A program made the position numbers and the translations under genes. Under the pieces are notes generated by a model that was given only the letters and a program-made list of their open reading frames with translations, was not told the origin of the DNA and searched no databases. From G963662905 sp963676415 (GTDB lineage: Bacteria; Bacteroidota; Bacteroidia; Bacteroidales; WRLA01), in assembly GCA_963676415.1 (NCBI GenBank), contig OY781097.1, positions 4,216,001-4,280,000 of the forward strand: 64,000 nt of DNA. The letters are read 5' to 3'. Positions 1 through 8,941 of this stretch are shown piece after piece (the first letter of the stretch is position 1; each line of letters begins with the position of its first letter).

Positions 1-1070
1 AAGAAAGGGCAGCATTGATTTTGTCCAGTACATCTTCGCGTGCTTTGGCGTCTCGCCCTGCCCTTATTTTTGACCAAGTTATAATGCAGCGGTCTTCACC
101 GATTGTGGTTTCACGTATTGCCAGCTCTTCATTAAGCCAGTTAAACTTGGAGAGGTCATAAAAACCTTCTTGTATTTCCTTTTTTAAAGTCCCCATCTTT
201 AACCCGACAATAAACTCGCCATTGCGCTTTTTAATGTGCTTAAGGTTATCAAATGAGAAAAGCCCACGATCGGCCACAAAAATAAATCTGCGCACAGAAA
301 GCTTGCTGCTGATGCGCTCCACGATACCATCAAGGGTTTTGCCTTCAAAGGTATTGCCCGGATGGACTTCAAAACAGAGCGGTATCCCGCAAGTATCCGT
401 AAGCAGGCCCAATACTACCTGTGTGCAATCGCTTCGCATTTCCTTACTGTACCCAAATTGGCGAAGTTCACCCAGATCTGTCCGTGTGCTCTCGAAACGC
501 AAGGTTGTCAAATCGTACAGCACTACATCTACATTAATGCTAAAAAGGTCTTTGCCGTAATTGAACAGAAAGCGCTCGATGTCTTCTTTGTGCTTGCTAA
601 GCAGGTCAAGGCTGCGATAAATATGCTGAAGCGATATATCGTGGTCAACTAAACCTGGGTACATGCGCTGCAACCAATTGTCATAAAGGGAAAGTTTTGA
701 AACTGGTTTTAGAAAACGGGAACAAACTTGTGAAAACAAAACGCGCTCCAAGTTAAATTCAAGCTTCGGGTGCTGGGATTGGATATTGGCAAGGCATTTT
801 TTTATCCCCAGTTCCCCCATCATGCGGTCAAGTATGAGCAGGGGCCCCAGTACATAGGTGTCCTTAACATCTACTTCTTTGGCCATGTCAAACACTGCAA
901 GCTTGTCGGTGTGTTTGCGTATTGCTTCTGCAAGTTGCTCCAGCCTGCCCTCTTCAACTTTCCCAAGGGACATTAAGGTGCGCTGTTTGACTTTTCCTCC
1001 TTCACGATAAGACTCTACCAAATGGTAATAGGCTGTGCCCTTGCTGTTTTTTGTTGTCTTGATGAACATA
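1..1070 (-). CDS. IS1634-type (IS4 superfamily) DDE transposase, C-terminus cut by window edge
   Basis: The reverse strand reads open from ATG at 1070 to the window edge (356 codons) with no stop or frameshift, so the gene looks intact as far as visible. It starts MFIKTTKNSKGTAYYHLVES, typical of IS1634-like transposases of about 550 residues. The first catalytic Asp is in VVLYDLTTLRFE (D186) and the second in FVADRGLFSF (D267); the catalytic Glu would lie beyond the edge. It would cut and paste its own insertion sequence. A -7 box TATATTTG lies at 1095-1088. The terminal inverted repeat of the element on this side was not resolved. The family is recognised from motif wording and not from a database search. 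Confidence 0.88.
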
Positions 1071-1087
1071 GCACTTTGTTTATCACA

Positions 1088-1095
1088 CAAATATA
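1088..1095 (-). promoter_or_regulatory. Bacteroidota -7 box TATATTTG before the transposase
   Basis: On the minus strand the bases read TATATTTG, matching the TAnnTTTG consensus, 18 bases upstream of the transposase ATG. No well-spaced -33 TTTG was seen. Confidence 0.4.
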
Positions 1096-1264
1096 GACAA
1101 AGACCATTCTATTTTATGCATATGAACTAAAATTGTTCACTACACTTTTGCAAAACCAAAACAGAAACCCAGTGTTTATAGGGGGTACAGAAGGTCTGAG
1201 CAAATTATCTGTCAAACTCGGGTATTAATATCTCTGAATGCTTTTAATCTCAAAATTATGAATA

Positions 1265-1287
1265 CCCACAAAATTCTTAGTAGAACC
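1265..1287 (-). repeat. Single end of the GGTTCTAC-type dispersed element
   Basis: The bases cccacaaaattc followed by ttagtagaacc are the inverted form of the end sequence found at 30208, 57475 and 63359. No partner end lies nearby, so this is a solo end or a remnant. Confidence 0.5.
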
Positions 1288-1291
1288 AATT

Positions 1292-1990
1292 TTTCCGTGG
1301 TGCTACCGCTGGATTTTCCTTCCTTCATAAAGCTGCAGAGCAGCGATAATATTTGTAAAAACAGCTCGGAAACAGAAATCCAGCTACAGAGTAGCGGTGA
1401 TCTTAAAACGCGACTGTTATTTGTGGTTAAAAAGACAAAAGGATAAGGACAAAAGAAGCAAGTAGTTGCTGTTTCAGAAAAGAGATTGCCCTGAGATAAA
1501 CTGGAGGCCAAAGCAAAGTAAGAGAGCATCCCTCTGCGCCTCCGCGCCTCTGCGGTAAAAGAAAAACGAGCCCAGCGAGCCAGCCATTTTTAAAAGACAA
1601 AAGAAGCAAGAGATTATGTTTTATCCTCAGATTCTTTTAATTAGCGCAAATGCTTAGATTTCCAGTGCGCTGCACCTTGATTAACTTTCCTCAATATTCT
1701 TCCATAAATATTTCCGTGGTGCTACCGCTGGATTTTCCTTCCTTCATAAAGCTGCAGAGCAGCGATAATATTTGTAAAAACAGCTCGGAAACAGAAATCC
1801 AGCTACAGAGTAGCGGTAATCAAACTACTGTGCCCGGTATTTATGGAGAAAAAGACAAAAGGAAAAAGACAAAAGAAGCAAATAGTTGCTGTTGTAGAAA
1901 AAAGACTTCTATGAAAAAATCCGGAGGCCAAAGCAAAGTAAGAGAGCATCCCTCTGCGCCTCCGCGCCTCTGCGGTAAAAGAACAACGAG
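1292..1990. repeat. Two imperfect ~300-bp direct repeats about 420 bp apart (non-coding)
   Basis: A block of about 110 bp at 1292-1402 recurs at 1711-1821 almost without change. A second block at 1504-1562 recurs at 1924-1982 (59 bp, identical apart from the edges), with a weaker match between them. The second block contains the phrase ctctgcgcctccgcgcctct, a kind of dispersed repeat seen in many environmental genomes. The 29 bases at 1331-1359 and 1750-1778 reappear exactly, inverted, at 53339-53367. Open frames that cross this region (for example 1650-2177) consist of repeat and are not called. Apart from the -7 box at 2044 and a repeat end at 1265-1287, nothing else was seen between 1096 and 2070. 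Confidence 0.85.
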
Positions 1991-2043
1991 CCAAAAACTT
2001 CACTTCCTTTTCATAGCAGTTATCGCGAACCACCAACATTTAC

Positions 2044-2051
2044 TACCTTTG
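2044..2051 (+). promoter_or_regulatory. -7 box TACCTTTG before the Mur-type ligase
   Basis: TACCTTTG matches TAnnTTTG and sits 19 bases before the ATG at 2071, giving a leader of about a dozen bases. No clear -33 TTTG was found. Confidence 0.45.
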
Positions 2052-2070
2052 TCTGTAAGAAAAACCACTT

Positions 2071-3426
2071 ATGGACATACACTTCATCGCTATTGGGGGC
2101 AGTGCCATGCACAATCTGGCGATTGCCCTGAAACTCAAGGGCTGGAACATCACCGGCTCCGACGACGAAATTTTTGAACCCTCAAAAAGCCGCCTGCAAA
2201 AACATGGCATCCTGCCTGAAAAAACCGGCTGGGACCCGAAAAAAATTACCAACAAACTGGATGCGGTCATCCTCGGTATGCACGCCCGCGAAAACAATCC
2301 GGAGCTTTTACGCGCCAAAGAACTGGGCATCAAGATATTTTCTTATCCGGAATATCTCTATGAACAAGCGAAAAACAAAAAACGCATCGTCATCGGCGGC
2401 AGCCACGGAAAAACGACCATCACGGCCATGATTATGCATGTTTTGCAGCAGAAAGGCATTGATTTCGATTTTATGGTCGGAGCCAAACTGGAAGGTTTTG
2501 ATGTAATGGTCCGACTCACCGAAAATGCACCCATCATGCTTTTTGAAGGCGACGAATACCTTACTTCGCCCATCGACCGCCGCCCAAAATTCCACCTCTA
2601 TCATCCGCATGTGGCGGTAATCAGCGGTATTGCGTGGGATCATATCAATGTTTTTCCCACTTTCGATAATTATGTGGAACAGTTCCGCATCTTCACCCAG
2701 CTTATCGAAAAAAACGGCTGCCTGATCTACCCAGACAATGACCCGGAAGTTGTGAAAGTAGCCCATGAAGCACCTGAGCATCTCAAAAAAATCTGCTACA
2801 GCCTGCCCTCCTACCGAATTGAAGATGGCCATACTTTTGTGCATGTAGATGGACAGGAATTCAAACTTCAGGTGTTTGGAAAACATAATCTACTTAATAT
2901 CAATGCGGCCTGCAATGTGTGCAAGCAGCTTGGCATCAGCACGAAAGGTTTTTTCGAAGCCATTCAAAGCTTTGCAGGAGCAGCCAACCGTTTGGAAAAA
3001 ATCGCTGAGCAAGATTCCAGAACCGTTTTTAAAGATTTCGCACATTCACCTTCAAAACTGGAAGCCACGCTCAAGGCCGTACGCGAGCAATATGCTGAGC
3101 GAAAGCTGATTGCCTGCATGGAGCTACATACTTTCAGCAGTTTGAGCAAGGAATTCCTCAGCCATTACAAAAACTGCATGAAAGCTGCAGATGTTGCTGT
3201 GGCCTATTATAACCCGCATGCTTTGGAGCACAAAAAACTTCCGGCAATTTCGGATGAGGATGTACGCGAAGGCTTTGACCAGGACAATCTGCATGTTTTC
3301 CATGATTCTGATCAAATGCAGGCATTCGTTCGTGAGCAATTTGGCGATAAATCTGTTCTATTGCTGATGAGCAGCGGAAATTTCAACGGAATGAGTTTGA
3401 AAGAATTTGCTCAGGATATAATTTAG
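2071..3426 (+). CDS. mpl: Mur-ligase family protein, Mpl-like (UDP-MurNAc:tripeptide ligase type)
   Basis: A 451-residue cytoplasmic ATP-dependent ligase. The N-terminal Rossmann-type domain opens with IHFIAIGGSAMHNLA (residues 3-17). The ATP-binding P-loop GGSHGKTTIT is at 109-118, and FEGDEY, AWDH and GKHNLLN follow in the usual Mur order. Length and wording fit Mpl, which reattaches the recycled peptide L-Ala-gamma-D-Glu-meso-DAP to UDP-MurNAc, better than MurC, which carries GGIGMSG. Bacteroidota homologues are often called simply 'peptidoglycan synthetase'. The start is supported by the -7 box at 2044. No other murein gene is next to it. The exact substrate is inferred. Confidence 0.75.
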   Translation: MDIHFIAIGGSAMHNLAIALKLKGWNITGSDDEIFEPSKSRLQKHGILPEKTGWDPKKITNKLDAVILGMHARENNPELLRAKELGIKIFSYPEYLYEQAKNKKRIVIGGSHGKTTITAMIMHVLQQKGIDFDFMVGAKLEGFDVMVRLTENAPIMLFEGDEYLTSPIDRRPKFHLYHPHVAVISGIAWDHINVFPTFDNYVEQFRIFTQLIEKNGCLIYPDNDPEVVKVAHEAPEHLKKICYSLPSYRIEDGHTFVHVDGQEFKLQVFGKHNLLNINAACNVCKQLGISTKGFFEAIQSFAGAANRLEKIAEQDSRTVFKDFAHSPSKLEATLKAVREQYAERKLIACMELHTFSSLSKEFLSHYKNCMKAADVAVAYYNPHALEHKKLPAISDEDVREGFDQDNLHVFHDSDQMQAFVREQFGDKSVLLLMSSGNFNGMSLKEFAQDII

Positions 3427-3598
3427 AGTTCGTCTATAAAGTCTCCAGAAAAATTCGGGATTGCTCAAAATCCAAATCCTCAAATACTTGAGTATAATCC
3501 GGTTTGGATTTTTCACACGCCTTGAATTTGAACTTTATAGAGCAAACTCCCGACTTTATGGACAAGTACTATTTTATAAACACCAAAAAACAAACACA

Positions 3599-5131
3599 AT
3601 GACAAAAAATTCCTTTTTCAGGATCAGCCTTTCGATGCTTCTGATCATTCCTCTTCTGGTTTCAGCACAGGAAAAGAAGCTCAAAAAAACTTTAAAAGAA
3701 CTCGATAAATACTATGAAAAAGCGCTCAGCGACTGGGAAGTTCCCGGTATGGCAGTAGCCATCGTAAAGGACGATTCTGTGGTTTTTGCTGAAGGATATG
3801 GATTGCTGGACATCAACGGAACAGAGGAAGTTGACGCCAACTCAATGTTTGCTATTGCCTCAAATACAAAAGCTTATACATCTGCCGCATTGGCTTTGCT
3901 TGTTGATGAAGGCAAAATTAACTGGGACGACCGCGTGCAGGAATACATTCCCTGGTTCCAGCTTTACGATCCGTATGTGAGTGCAAACATGACCATCCGC
4001 GACCTGCTTACCCACCGCAGCGGCTTAAAAACTTTTGCCGGAGACCTTTTGTGGTACGGAAGCGATTATGATCGCGATGAAGTCATCCGCAGAGCGAGAT
4101 ATCTGGAGCCCACCTATGATTTCCGTACAAAATTTGGTTATAGCAACATTATGTACCTCACTGCCGGCCAGATTGTTGAAGCGGTAACCGATACCACCTG
4201 GGACGATTTCCTGCGCCATCGCTTCTTTGAACCACTGGGCATGGAGCGCACCATCACCACAACCAATGAACTCGATAAATTTACAAATGTCGCCCAGCCA
4301 CATACTGAATTTGAGGAAGAAACCATCACCATCCCCTACCTGAACTGGGACAATATCGCACCGGCAGGTTCCATCATTTCATCTGTAAATGATGTTGCCC
4401 AATGGATTCGTTTGCAGCTCAATAATGGTATTTATCAAAAGGATACGATTTTCAGCAAAAAAGCACAGCGCGAAATGTGGTCACCCGTTACTACATTGCC
4501 TATCAGTGCCGGTGCAAAGCGCCTCTGGCCATCTACGCACCTCAAAGGTTATGCGCTTGGCTGGCAGGTATATGATTACCTTGGCAAAAAAATCGTGACC
4601 CACAATGGCGGATATGACGGCATGATTTCCCAAACCGTACTCATTCCCGAGCTTAATATGGGTTTTGTCATCCTCACCAATAAAAATGCATCACTCTATT
4701 ATCCATTGCAATACAAAACCATGGACATGCTGATTGGCGGCAATGATACCGACTGGAGCGAGATGTTCCTGAAATTCCAAAATGCCCGCGGTAAAAAGGA
4801 AGAAGAAACTCCGAAAGAAGAAGCCATTCCAGCCAGCCTGCCGCTCGAAGACTACTGCGGAACCTATGGTGGCGATATTTATGGCGATGCTGAAGTAAAG
4901 ATGAAAGAGGGCAAACTTTATATTGACCTGCTGCCTACCGAAGGTTTTGAATCTACATTGGAACACCTCAATTGCAATGCATTCAACATCCGTATGGAAG
5001 GTTTCCCGTCATTACCCGGAGGGACAGTAAACTTCCTGATCAACGAAAAAGGAGAAGCAAGCGAACTGCTCATTGATATACCCAATCCCGATTTTGATTT
5101 CGGAGAGCTGGAATTTAAAAAGAAAATGTAG
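3599..5131 (+). CDS. Secreted serine beta-lactamase/esterase-fold hydrolase
   Basis: The reading frame is open from 3461, but the likely start is ATG 3599, which gives a signal peptide (MTKNSFFRISLSMLLIIPLL, cleaved near SAQ) and 510 residues. The class C/EstB fold is shown by the SxxK motif SNTK (catalytic Ser88, Lys91), the Tyr motif YSN in FGYSNIMYL, and HNGGYDG in place of KTG. A C-terminal lipocalin-like domain begins near LEDYCGTYGGDIYGD. Such periplasmic enzymes act on peptides or esters, and the substrate cannot be told here. A terminator hairpin follows at 5152-5196. The 172-bp gap to the ligase upstream suggests separate transcription. Confidence 0.85.
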   Translation: MTKNSFFRISLSMLLIIPLLVSAQEKKLKKTLKELDKYYEKALSDWEVPGMAVAIVKDDSVVFAEGYGLLDINGTEEVDANSMFAIASNTKAYTSAALALLVDEGKINWDDRVQEYIPWFQLYDPYVSANMTIRDLLTHRSGLKTFAGDLLWYGSDYDRDEVIRRARYLEPTYDFRTKFGYSNIMYLTAGQIVEAVTDTTWDDFLRHRFFEPLGMERTITTTNELDKFTNVAQPHTEFEEETITIPYLNWDNIAPAGSIISSVNDVAQWIRLQLNNGIYQKDTIFSKKAQREMWSPVTTLPISAGAKRLWPSTHLKGYALGWQVYDYLGKKIVTHNGGYDGMISQTVLIPELNMGFVILTNKNASLYYPLQYKTMDMLIGGNDTDWSEMFLKFQNARGKKEEETPKEEAIPASLPLEDYCGTYGGDIYGDAEVKMKEGKLYIDLLPTEGFESTLEHLNCNAFNIRMEGFPSLPGGTVNFLINEKGEASELLIDIPNPDFDFGELEFKKKM

Positions 5132-5151
5132 TAGTACATCTTCTTGACAGG

Positions 5152-5196
5152 AAAAGCACGATAAAGCGGATAAATTTCTGTTTTATTGTGCTTTTT
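5152..5196 (+). terminator. Intrinsic terminator after the beta-lactamase-fold gene
   Basis: AAAAGCACGATAAA (5152-5165) pairs with TTTATTGTGCTTTT (5182-5195), followed by T residues. Confidence 0.75.
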
Positions 5197-5298
5197 GTTT
5201 TCGCAGCAAATGAAATAGCAACTGAACCCAAATCAGTTAACCGCATAGGTATAACAATAAAGCTGCTTTGTATAATCCAATCAGCATAACGCATTTTT

Positions 5299-5331
5299 TT
5301 TGTATTTACATCTGTATTTTTTGTATTTTTG
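5299..5331 (+). promoter_or_regulatory. Promoter of the hybrid histidine kinase: TTTG-N21-TATTTTTG
   Basis: A -33 TTTG at 5299-5302 and a -7 TATTTTTG at 5324-5331 are separated by 21 bases, in the range used by Bacteroidota housekeeping sigma. The kinase ATG is at 5389. Confidence 0.55.
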
Positions 5332-5388
5332 AGGATACCAGAAAGCACCAACATCAGTCAAACTGTAATTGCCTTAAACCTATGACCG

Positions 5389-8300
5389 ATGGACACAGAT
5401 AAGATATTTAATGAAAGCATACATCCTCAATCAACAGAAAACGCTGATGCAGCGCATTTTATCGTTTTAAATGATCCCAAAGCCGGCATCTTCAAAATTG
5501 TTCCTCAAAACAGAAAAACTACTGATTTTTATGATCAAATTACGCCTGACAAGAAAGAATGGAAAAGATTAAAAGACAGTATCGAAGAGCTCGAAGAATA
5601 TAAAGAAAGCACTGTCCGTCTTCAAGATGTTCTTTATTTGATTGAAAATCATGACAATGGAAACTACCTGCTCACAGAAATAAAAAACGGAAACAAACCT
5701 TATAGCGTAAAAAAACAAGAAAACAATAAAAATCTCACAATCAGTTTTGAGGCAGCATCAGACGGACTGTGGTTTCTCGATTTCTCAAATAATGATGTAC
5801 TATACAGCGATGGGTACTACAAAATGCTGGGCTATGAGGCTGGTGAATTTGAAGCAACATTCGACAGTTGGGCAAACCTGATCCATCCTGAAGACAAAAA
5901 GAAAGCACTGAAAACAGCAGACAGTTGGCTAAATCAACGAAGCGAGCATTATGAAAATACATTTCGGTTAAAGCAAAAAGATGGAACTTATAAATGGATC
6001 CGATCCATTGGTATTGTTGCTGAAAGAAATAATGAAGGCAAAATAATACAAATTATTGGCCGACATGAAGATATATCAAAGCAAAAAGAAATTGATATCA
6101 TAAAAGAAAGCCAAAACAAACAGTATATTGAATTATTTGATAATCAACCAATAGCCTTATGGCAGGAAGATTTTTCAGAAGTTTGGAAATTTACTGAAGG
6201 CGCAAAAAGATCCGGTAAAAAATTAAATTATGAGACACTTCAAGAGGACGAAAAGCTATTAAACGAACTCGCCTCCAAAGTTAAAATCATAAGATGCAAT
6301 AAAGAAGCATATCAACAAATCGACAGAAATTCAAAGAACGAAAACCTGGCAAACCTTCTGAAGCCGGAAGTATTGACGGTTTTTGCCGGTCAGGTGATGA
6401 CTATTTATGAAGGAAAAACGCAAACCCGCTTTGAATACAGCTGCACAACAAATGAAACCAACAGGTCCTATATACTTAACTGGAGGGCAGAGCCCGGTTT
6501 TGAAAAAGACTATTCGCGTGTAATTGTATCTGTTACAGAAGTTACCGAGCTAAAGGACGCAAAAAAAGCATTAAAAATCAGCAAAGAACGCCTGAAAGTT
6601 GCTTTTGAGGGAACGCTTGACGGTTTATGGGACTGGGACCTGAATTCCAACAAAGCATTTCATTCCGAACAATTTGCGCGCATGCTTGGCTTTGAACCCG
6701 ATGAACTTCCTTATACCAGCGAAGCCTGGAGCCAGCTTCTGCATCCCGATGATATAAAATATGCCTATCAAAAAGTTAATGACTACCTGAGTGGGAAAAA
6801 CTCCAAATATGAATCTGTTTTTCGGATGAAAACCAAAGACGGGCACTATAAATGGATAAAGGGGCGGGGCAAATTTGTAAGAGGCACTGATGGCCAACCC
6901 GAACGCTTTATTGGTTTCAATACGGATATCACAGCCCAAAAAAATGCCGAAGACCGCCTAGAGCGTAGTGAGCATTTGTTAAAAAACACTTTAAACAGTA
7001 TCAATGAAGTAGTTATCTTTCTGGATTCTGATTACACCATTAAGCTCGCAAACCATGCCGCTGCAAGAATATTAAACATACCGCTTTATCAGTTTGAAGG
7101 GCGCAAATGCTACGAACTGCTCTACGGCCGTGATTCCATTTGCCCCGATTGTCCGGCAGAAAAAACTCTCAAAACAAAAACCATTCAAACTGCTTTGCGC
7201 CACCGCCCTGACGGAACGGTACTGGACAGAAAAGTTTATCCGGCCATCATCGACAGGAAATTAACCGGAGCCGTAATTGTGTCGCGTGATATAAGCAAAC
7301 AGGTGCAGGATGAAAGAGAAATTTTACAATCCCGAAACCTGGCTAAAGAAAATGAAGCCAAATGGGAATTACTGTACCACAATATGCCCAATGCCAGCCT
7401 GCAGGTTAACAATCAATATATCATCGAAGATGTTAATGAAGTAACTTGCAGGATAACAGGCTATTCAAGAGAAGAATTGATTGGACAAAGGTGCGACATC
7501 ATTTGTCCGAAAGGGCCACATAAATGCCCTGTTTTTGATTTGGGGAAATCCAAAATTGATAATAATGAAACGAAAGTAAAAACTAAAGATGGAACATTTG
7601 TGCCGGTATTAAAAAGTTGCCGCCGGTTTCAGCACGAGGGTACTGATATCATTATTGAAAACTTCCAGGACATCAGCCATATCAAAAAAATTGAACACGA
7701 ATTGGTTAAAGCGCGTGATAAAGCTGAAGAAAGCGACCGCCTGAAATCTGCATTCCTTGCCAATATGAGCCATGAAATCCGTACGCCCATGAATGGAATT
7801 ATGGGTTTTGCCGAACTGCTTCGCCAACCGAACCTCAGCACCGACGAGCAGGATGTTTATCTTGATGTGATCCGAAAAAGCGGGAAAAGAATGCTTAATA
7901 TCATCAGCGATTTGATAGATATCAGCCGTATAGAATCCGGTTCTACTGAGCTTTTTGAAGAAGAAACCCATACAGGCCAAATGCTCTTTGACCTATTTAC
8001 GTTTTTTGAACCCGAAGCAAAAAACAAAGGAATCAAATTAATAAACAACTGGCCTAAAGAAGGTTGCACCATTATTACCGACAAAACAAAACTTAATCAG
8101 ATACTCTCCAACCTGATAAAAAACGCCATTAAATACACACATCAGGGAAAAATAGAAATAGGTTGCAAAAAAGTTGATTGCCTGCTCTCTTTTTATGTAA
8201 AAGATACCGGCATTGGCATACCTAAAGAACTGCATGCCAAGGTTTTTGAGCGTTTCCGTCAGGCCGAAATAAGCGTTGCCCGACAATACGAAGGCGCCGG

Positions 8301-8829
8301 TCTGGGCTTAAGTATTTGTCAGGCTTATGCAAAGTTGCTGGGCGGCGAAATCAAGCTGGAATCAGAAGCTGGTAACGGTAGTTGCTTTTATCTGGAGCTC
8401 CCCTGCAAACCAATCCTGCAAACGGACAGTATAAAATATTCGGAGCAAAGCATAAAAACATCGAAAAAGCTGATCAATGTTTTAATTGCAGAAGATGATG
8501 AGGACAATTACTTTTTACTGCATGAATTTTTAAGCAAAAACAATGTACGCTGCATACACGCATTGGATGGAATAGAAGCCTTTGAAATGGTGCGCAGCAA
8601 TTCGGATGTCCAGTTGGTTTTGATGGATATTAAAATGCCACGAATGGATGGTTTTGAAGCCACCCGACGCATCCGCGACATAAAACCCAATTTACCCGTT
8701 ATAGCACAAACAGCCTTTGCTTCGGAAGATGACAAAGTATTGGCATTGGAATCCGGATGCAGCGATTATATCAGCAAACCGATTAGGTTGGCGGAGCTAT
8801 ATGATATGATCCTCAAATACCATATTTAG
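5389..8829 (+). CDS. Cytoplasmic multi-PAS hybrid sensor histidine kinase with C-terminal receiver
   Basis: 1146 residues without a membrane segment or signal peptide, so it senses an internal signal. About five PAS-type modules precede the kinase core: roughly 118-235, 240-395 (weak), 400-520, 530-640 and 655-768. The HisKA domain carries MSHEIRTP with phospho-acceptor His795. The HATPase domain spans about 890-1005, with the N box NAIKYT and G boxes DTGIGIP and GAGLGLS. The receiver domain spans 1028-1146, with phospho-acceptor Asp1080 in LMD and Lys1130 in YISKP. The fourth and fifth PAS modules carry paired cysteines (CPDCP near 585-590, and two CP pairs near 706-714). No response regulator or obvious target gene is adjacent. 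The signal is unknown. Confidence 0.92.
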   Translation: MDTDKIFNESIHPQSTENADAAHFIVLNDPKAGIFKIVPQNRKTTDFYDQITPDKKEWKRLKDSIEELEEYKESTVRLQDVLYLIENHDNGNYLLTEIKNGNKPYSVKKQENNKNLTISFEAASDGLWFLDFSNNDVLYSDGYYKMLGYEAGEFEATFDSWANLIHPEDKKKALKTADSWLNQRSEHYENTFRLKQKDGTYKWIRSIGIVAERNNEGKIIQIIGRHEDISKQKEIDIIKESQNKQYIELFDNQPIALWQEDFSEVWKFTEGAKRSGKKLNYETLQEDEKLLNELASKVKIIRCNKEAYQQIDRNSKNENLANLLKPEVLTVFAGQVMTIYEGKTQTRFEYSCTTNETNRSYILNWRAEPGFEKDYSRVIVSVTEVTELKDAKKALKISKERLKVAFEGTLDGLWDWDLNSNKAFHSEQFARMLGFEPDELPYTSEAWSQLLHPDDIKYAYQKVNDYLSGKNSKYESVFRMKTKDGHYKWIKGRGKFVRGTDGQPERFIGFNTDITAQKNAEDRLERSEHLLKNTLNSINEVVIFLDSDYTIKLANHAAARILNIPLYQFEGRKCYELLYGRDSICPDCPAEKTLKTKTIQTALRHRPDGTVLDRKVYPAIIDRKLTGAVIVSRDISKQVQDEREILQSRNLAKENEAKWELLYHNMPNASLQVNNQYIIEDVNEVTCRITGYSREELIGQRCDIICPKGPHKCPVFDLGKSKIDNNETKVKTKDGTFVPVLKSCRRFQHEGTDIIIENFQDISHIKKIEHELVKARDKAEESDRLKSAFLANMSHEIRTPMNGIMGFAELLRQPNLSTDEQDVYLDVIRKSGKRMLNIISDLIDISRIESGSTELFEEETHTGQMLFDLFTFFEPEAKNKGIKLINNWPKEGCTIITDKTKLNQILSNLIKNAIKYTHQGKIEIGCKKVDCLLSFYVKDTGIGIPKELHAKVFERFRQAEISVARQYEGAGLGLSICQAYAKLLGGEIKLESEAGNGSCFYLELPCKPILQTDSIKYSEQSIKTSKKLINVLIAEDDEDNYFLLHEFLSKNNVRCIHALDGIEAFEMVRSNSDVQLVLMDIKMPRMDGFEATRRIRDIKPNLPVIAQTAFASEDDKVLALESGCSDYISKPIRLAELYDMILKYHI

Positions 8830-8941
8830 TGCTTGTCCATAATCACCTTTAATGCTTAAAATCGACTTAGGAGGATAGAAAACACCCATCCAATTCCATC
8901 ATTTTTTCTATATTAGCCATAATTCAAAAACGAAGCCTACT

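Noticed and set aside
1650..2177. 175-codon open frame on the plus strand
   Set aside because: It is made of the intergenic repeat and overlaps the real ligase start in another frame.
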